From Bacteroidales bacterium (lineage in GTDB: Bacteria > Bacteroidota > Bacteroidia > Bacteroidales > UBA3663): 6,441 nt of DNA. The stretch is taken from positions 1-6,441 of the forward strand of contig JAUNCV010000119.1 of the NCBI GenBank assembly GCA_030526445.1, in the 5' to 3' direction. Below the pieces are notes generated by a model that was not told where the DNA came from, made no database searches, and worked only from the letters and a program-made list of their open reading frames with translations. The translations under genes were made by a program, and so were the position numbers. Positions 5,086 through 6,441 of this stretch are shown here, one piece after another. The number at the start of each line of letters is the position of its first letter. Position 1 is the first letter of the stretch.

Positions 5086-6408
5086 ATGCGAATCACATCG
5101 TTAGTAGAAAATACAAGCCGTAGAGGTCTGCCCGTTGAGCATGGGCTGAGCCTCTATATCCAGTTGGAGGATGGCCGGAACGTGCTGTTCGACATGGGAC
5201 AGAGCGGCCTCTTCGCACAGAATGCGGAGCAGCTGGAACTGAGTCTCAAGGATGTGGACATTGCCATCATTTCGCATGGACATTATGACCATGGAGGTGG
5301 GCTTAGCACCTTCCTTGAGCAGAATCATAAAGCCAAGGTCTATCTGCATACTGAGGCTTTCGAGGGCCATTACTCTCGGCGCGAAACCGGTCTGCGCTAC
5401 ATCGGACTTGATACGGAGTTGGCCGATAACGCCAGACTTGTGTTCTGCACGGGAACCACATGTATTGCTCCTGGCTTGACACTCTTCTCTTCGGTCGGAG
5501 GGAACTGCCTCCTACCCCATGGAAACCGTCTGCTCTTTGGTCCAGATAAAACGACAAACGATTGCTTCTGTCACGAACAGAACCTGATCATTCAGGAAGG
5601 CAAAGAGACTGTTCTGTTGGCAGGATGTGCACATTCGGGCATCATCAATATTGTGCGCAAAGCCACAGAATTGATTGGAAATGCTCCATCCTATGTCTTG
5701 GCAGGTATGCATTTGGTTAAAAGTGGATTGAACGAACAGGAAGAAGATAAATTCATAAGTCAGCTTACCAAAGAGCTAAAGGCTTATTCCTCTACGCAAT
5801 TCCTGACCATGCATTGCACAGGTGAAGAGGCTTACTCGAAACTGCGCAAATTGATGGGAAATCAGATTGAGTACCTGTCATGTGGTGATAACGTGGGAAT
5901 CAATAGCATCGAGAATAATCTCAAGATTCGTCGCACAAGGCATGAAGACATTCCACGTCTGCACGAAATCTTTGCCATTGCCCGCAACTTTATGGCTGAG
6001 ACTGGCAACCCCAACCAGTGGGCTCCGGACTATCCGAGCAAAGAGCTGCTGCAACAGGATATTAAAAGTGGCGACAGTTATGTGGTGCTGCGAAGGGACG
6101 AGATTGTTGCGACATTCGTGCTCCGTGGGGGTATTGACCCAACCTACAACACCATCTTCGAGGGTGCTTGGCTCAATGACCTTCCCTACGCTACCATCCA
6201 TCGAATTGCTTCTTCGGGCGAAGTGAAAGGCATGCTTCATCTGGCCATGCAGTTTGCCTTGCTGCAGTATGACAATATCCGCATCGACACCCATGCCGAC
6301 AATCAGGTGATGCAGAATGCCATCAAAAAAGAGGGCTTCGAGTATTGTGGCATCATTCATTGCTGGAATGGCAGCGAGAGACTGGCTTATCAATTTTCGA
6401 ATAAATGA
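5086..6408 (+). CDS. Metallo-beta-lactamase-fold hydrolase fused to a C-terminal GNAT acetyltransferase
   Basis: Residues about 1-272 are an MBL-fold hydrolase of the COG1237 type, the group annotated by similarity to a dihydropterin-ribofuranosylaminobenzene 5'-phosphate synthase. There is a metal motif H64-G-H66-Y-D68-H69-GGG, a second-shell H163, H183 in AGCAHSG, H209 in GMHL, and H243 in TMHCTG. The domain ends near SCGDNVG (265-271). After a short linker, residues about 279-440 form a GNAT domain. Strand 1 is LKIRRTRHEDI (279-289), the acetyl-CoA region is ATIHRIASSGEVKG (369-382), the alpha-3 helix follows, then IRIDTHADNQVMQ (398-410) and KKEGFEYCGII (414-424). Both parts look complete, with no stop between. 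It is probably cytosolic. Neither substrate is known. It starts 11 bases after the DUF5131 stop. The alternative of two genes joined by a sequencing error is unlikely, since the frame is continuous. Confidence 0.88.
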   Translation: MRITSLVENTSRRGLPVEHGLSLYIQLEDGRNVLFDMGQSGLFAQNAEQLELSLKDVDIAIISHGHYDHGGGLSTFLEQNHKAKVYLHTEAFEGHYSRRETGLRYIGLDTELADNARLVFCTGTTCIAPGLTLFSSVGGNCLLPHGNRLLFGPDKTTNDCFCHEQNLIIQEGKETVLLAGCAHSGIINIVRKATELIGNAPSYVLAGMHLVKSGLNEQEEDKFISQLTKELKAYSSTQFLTMHCTGEEAYSKLRKLMGNQIEYLSCGDNVGINSIENNLKIRRTRHEDIPRLHEIFAIARNFMAETGNPNQWAPDYPSKELLQQDIKSGDSYVVLRRDEIVATFVLRGGIDPTYNTIFEGAWLNDLPYATIHRIASSGEVKGMLHLAMQFALLQYDNIRIDTHADNQVMQNAIKKEGFEYCGIIHCWNGSERLAYQFSNK

Positions 6409-6414
6409 AGAATT

Positions 6415-6441
6415 ATGATTGCACCCAAAATAGACTTTTCA
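6415..6441 (+). CDS. Start of a downstream gene (partial)
   Basis: An ATG at 6415, six bases after the TGA that ends the MBL-GNAT gene, opens a frame that stays open to the window edge (M-I-A-P-K-I-D-F-S). The spacing and strand fit the tight gene packing of the region, and the residues look like a plausible cytosolic N-terminus. Nine codons are too few to identify a family or to exclude chance. Confidence 0.4.

Noticed and set aside
5878..6393. Minus-strand open frame of 171 codons opposite the GNAT half of the fusion
   Set aside because: It is a shadow of the GNAT domain, and the product has no family-like pattern.

Overview
The window reads as ordinary chromosomal DNA from a Bacteroidota gut or oral bacterium, most likely Prevotella/Segatella-like. 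The reasons are mid-range GC by eye, start codons without clear Shine-Dalgarno sequences but with A-rich leaders, a small DUF4491-type membrane protein of the kind common in that group, and an 'AQ'-type signal-peptide end on the GumN-like protein. The genus is an inference; no rRNA or universal marker gene is present.

Everything that looks real lies on the + strand and is packed end to end. In order: the hydrophobic tail of an upstream gene (to 52); a DUF4491-like membrane protein (72-386); a YqiA-type alpha/beta hydrolase fused to a DUF1653 domain (383-1186, 4-base ATGA overlap); a very short GNAT acetyltransferase lacking its acetyl-CoA loop (1189-1467); an HD-domain phosphohydrolase (1469-1978); a class I SAM methyltransferase (about 1997-2674); a maltose/galactoside-type hexapeptide O-acetyltransferase (2705-3250); an exported TraB/GumN protein (3295-4263); a phage Gp37/Gp68 (DUF5131) protein with a cysteine cluster (4271-5074); a metallo-beta-lactamase-fold hydrolase fused to a GNAT domain (5086-6408); and the first codons of a further gene (6415 onward). 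No gap exceeds 44 bases, and I see no tRNA, rRNA, CRISPR array, transposase, integrase or convincing terminator.

The first five genes, from DUF4491 to the methyltransferase, have gaps of -4 to about 18 bases and look like one transcript. The later genes are also co-directional but have slightly larger gaps (up to 44). The products do not form a recognisable pathway. They are a string of small 'housekeeping-accessory' enzymes: three acetyltransferase domains, a methyltransferase, three hydrolases and a putative radical-SAM-like protein.

The most unusual observation is a 19-base exact direct repeat (GATGATTATCACGATTAAA) at 2676-2694 and 5057-5075. Each copy ends exactly 10 bases before the start codon of the next gene, the O-acetyltransferase and the MBL-GNAT fusion. 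The two copies bracket a three-gene block. Other points worth a second look are two domain fusions, the truncated GNAT gene, and the AT-richer GumN gene. I do not see a clear undescribed defence or mobile system here.
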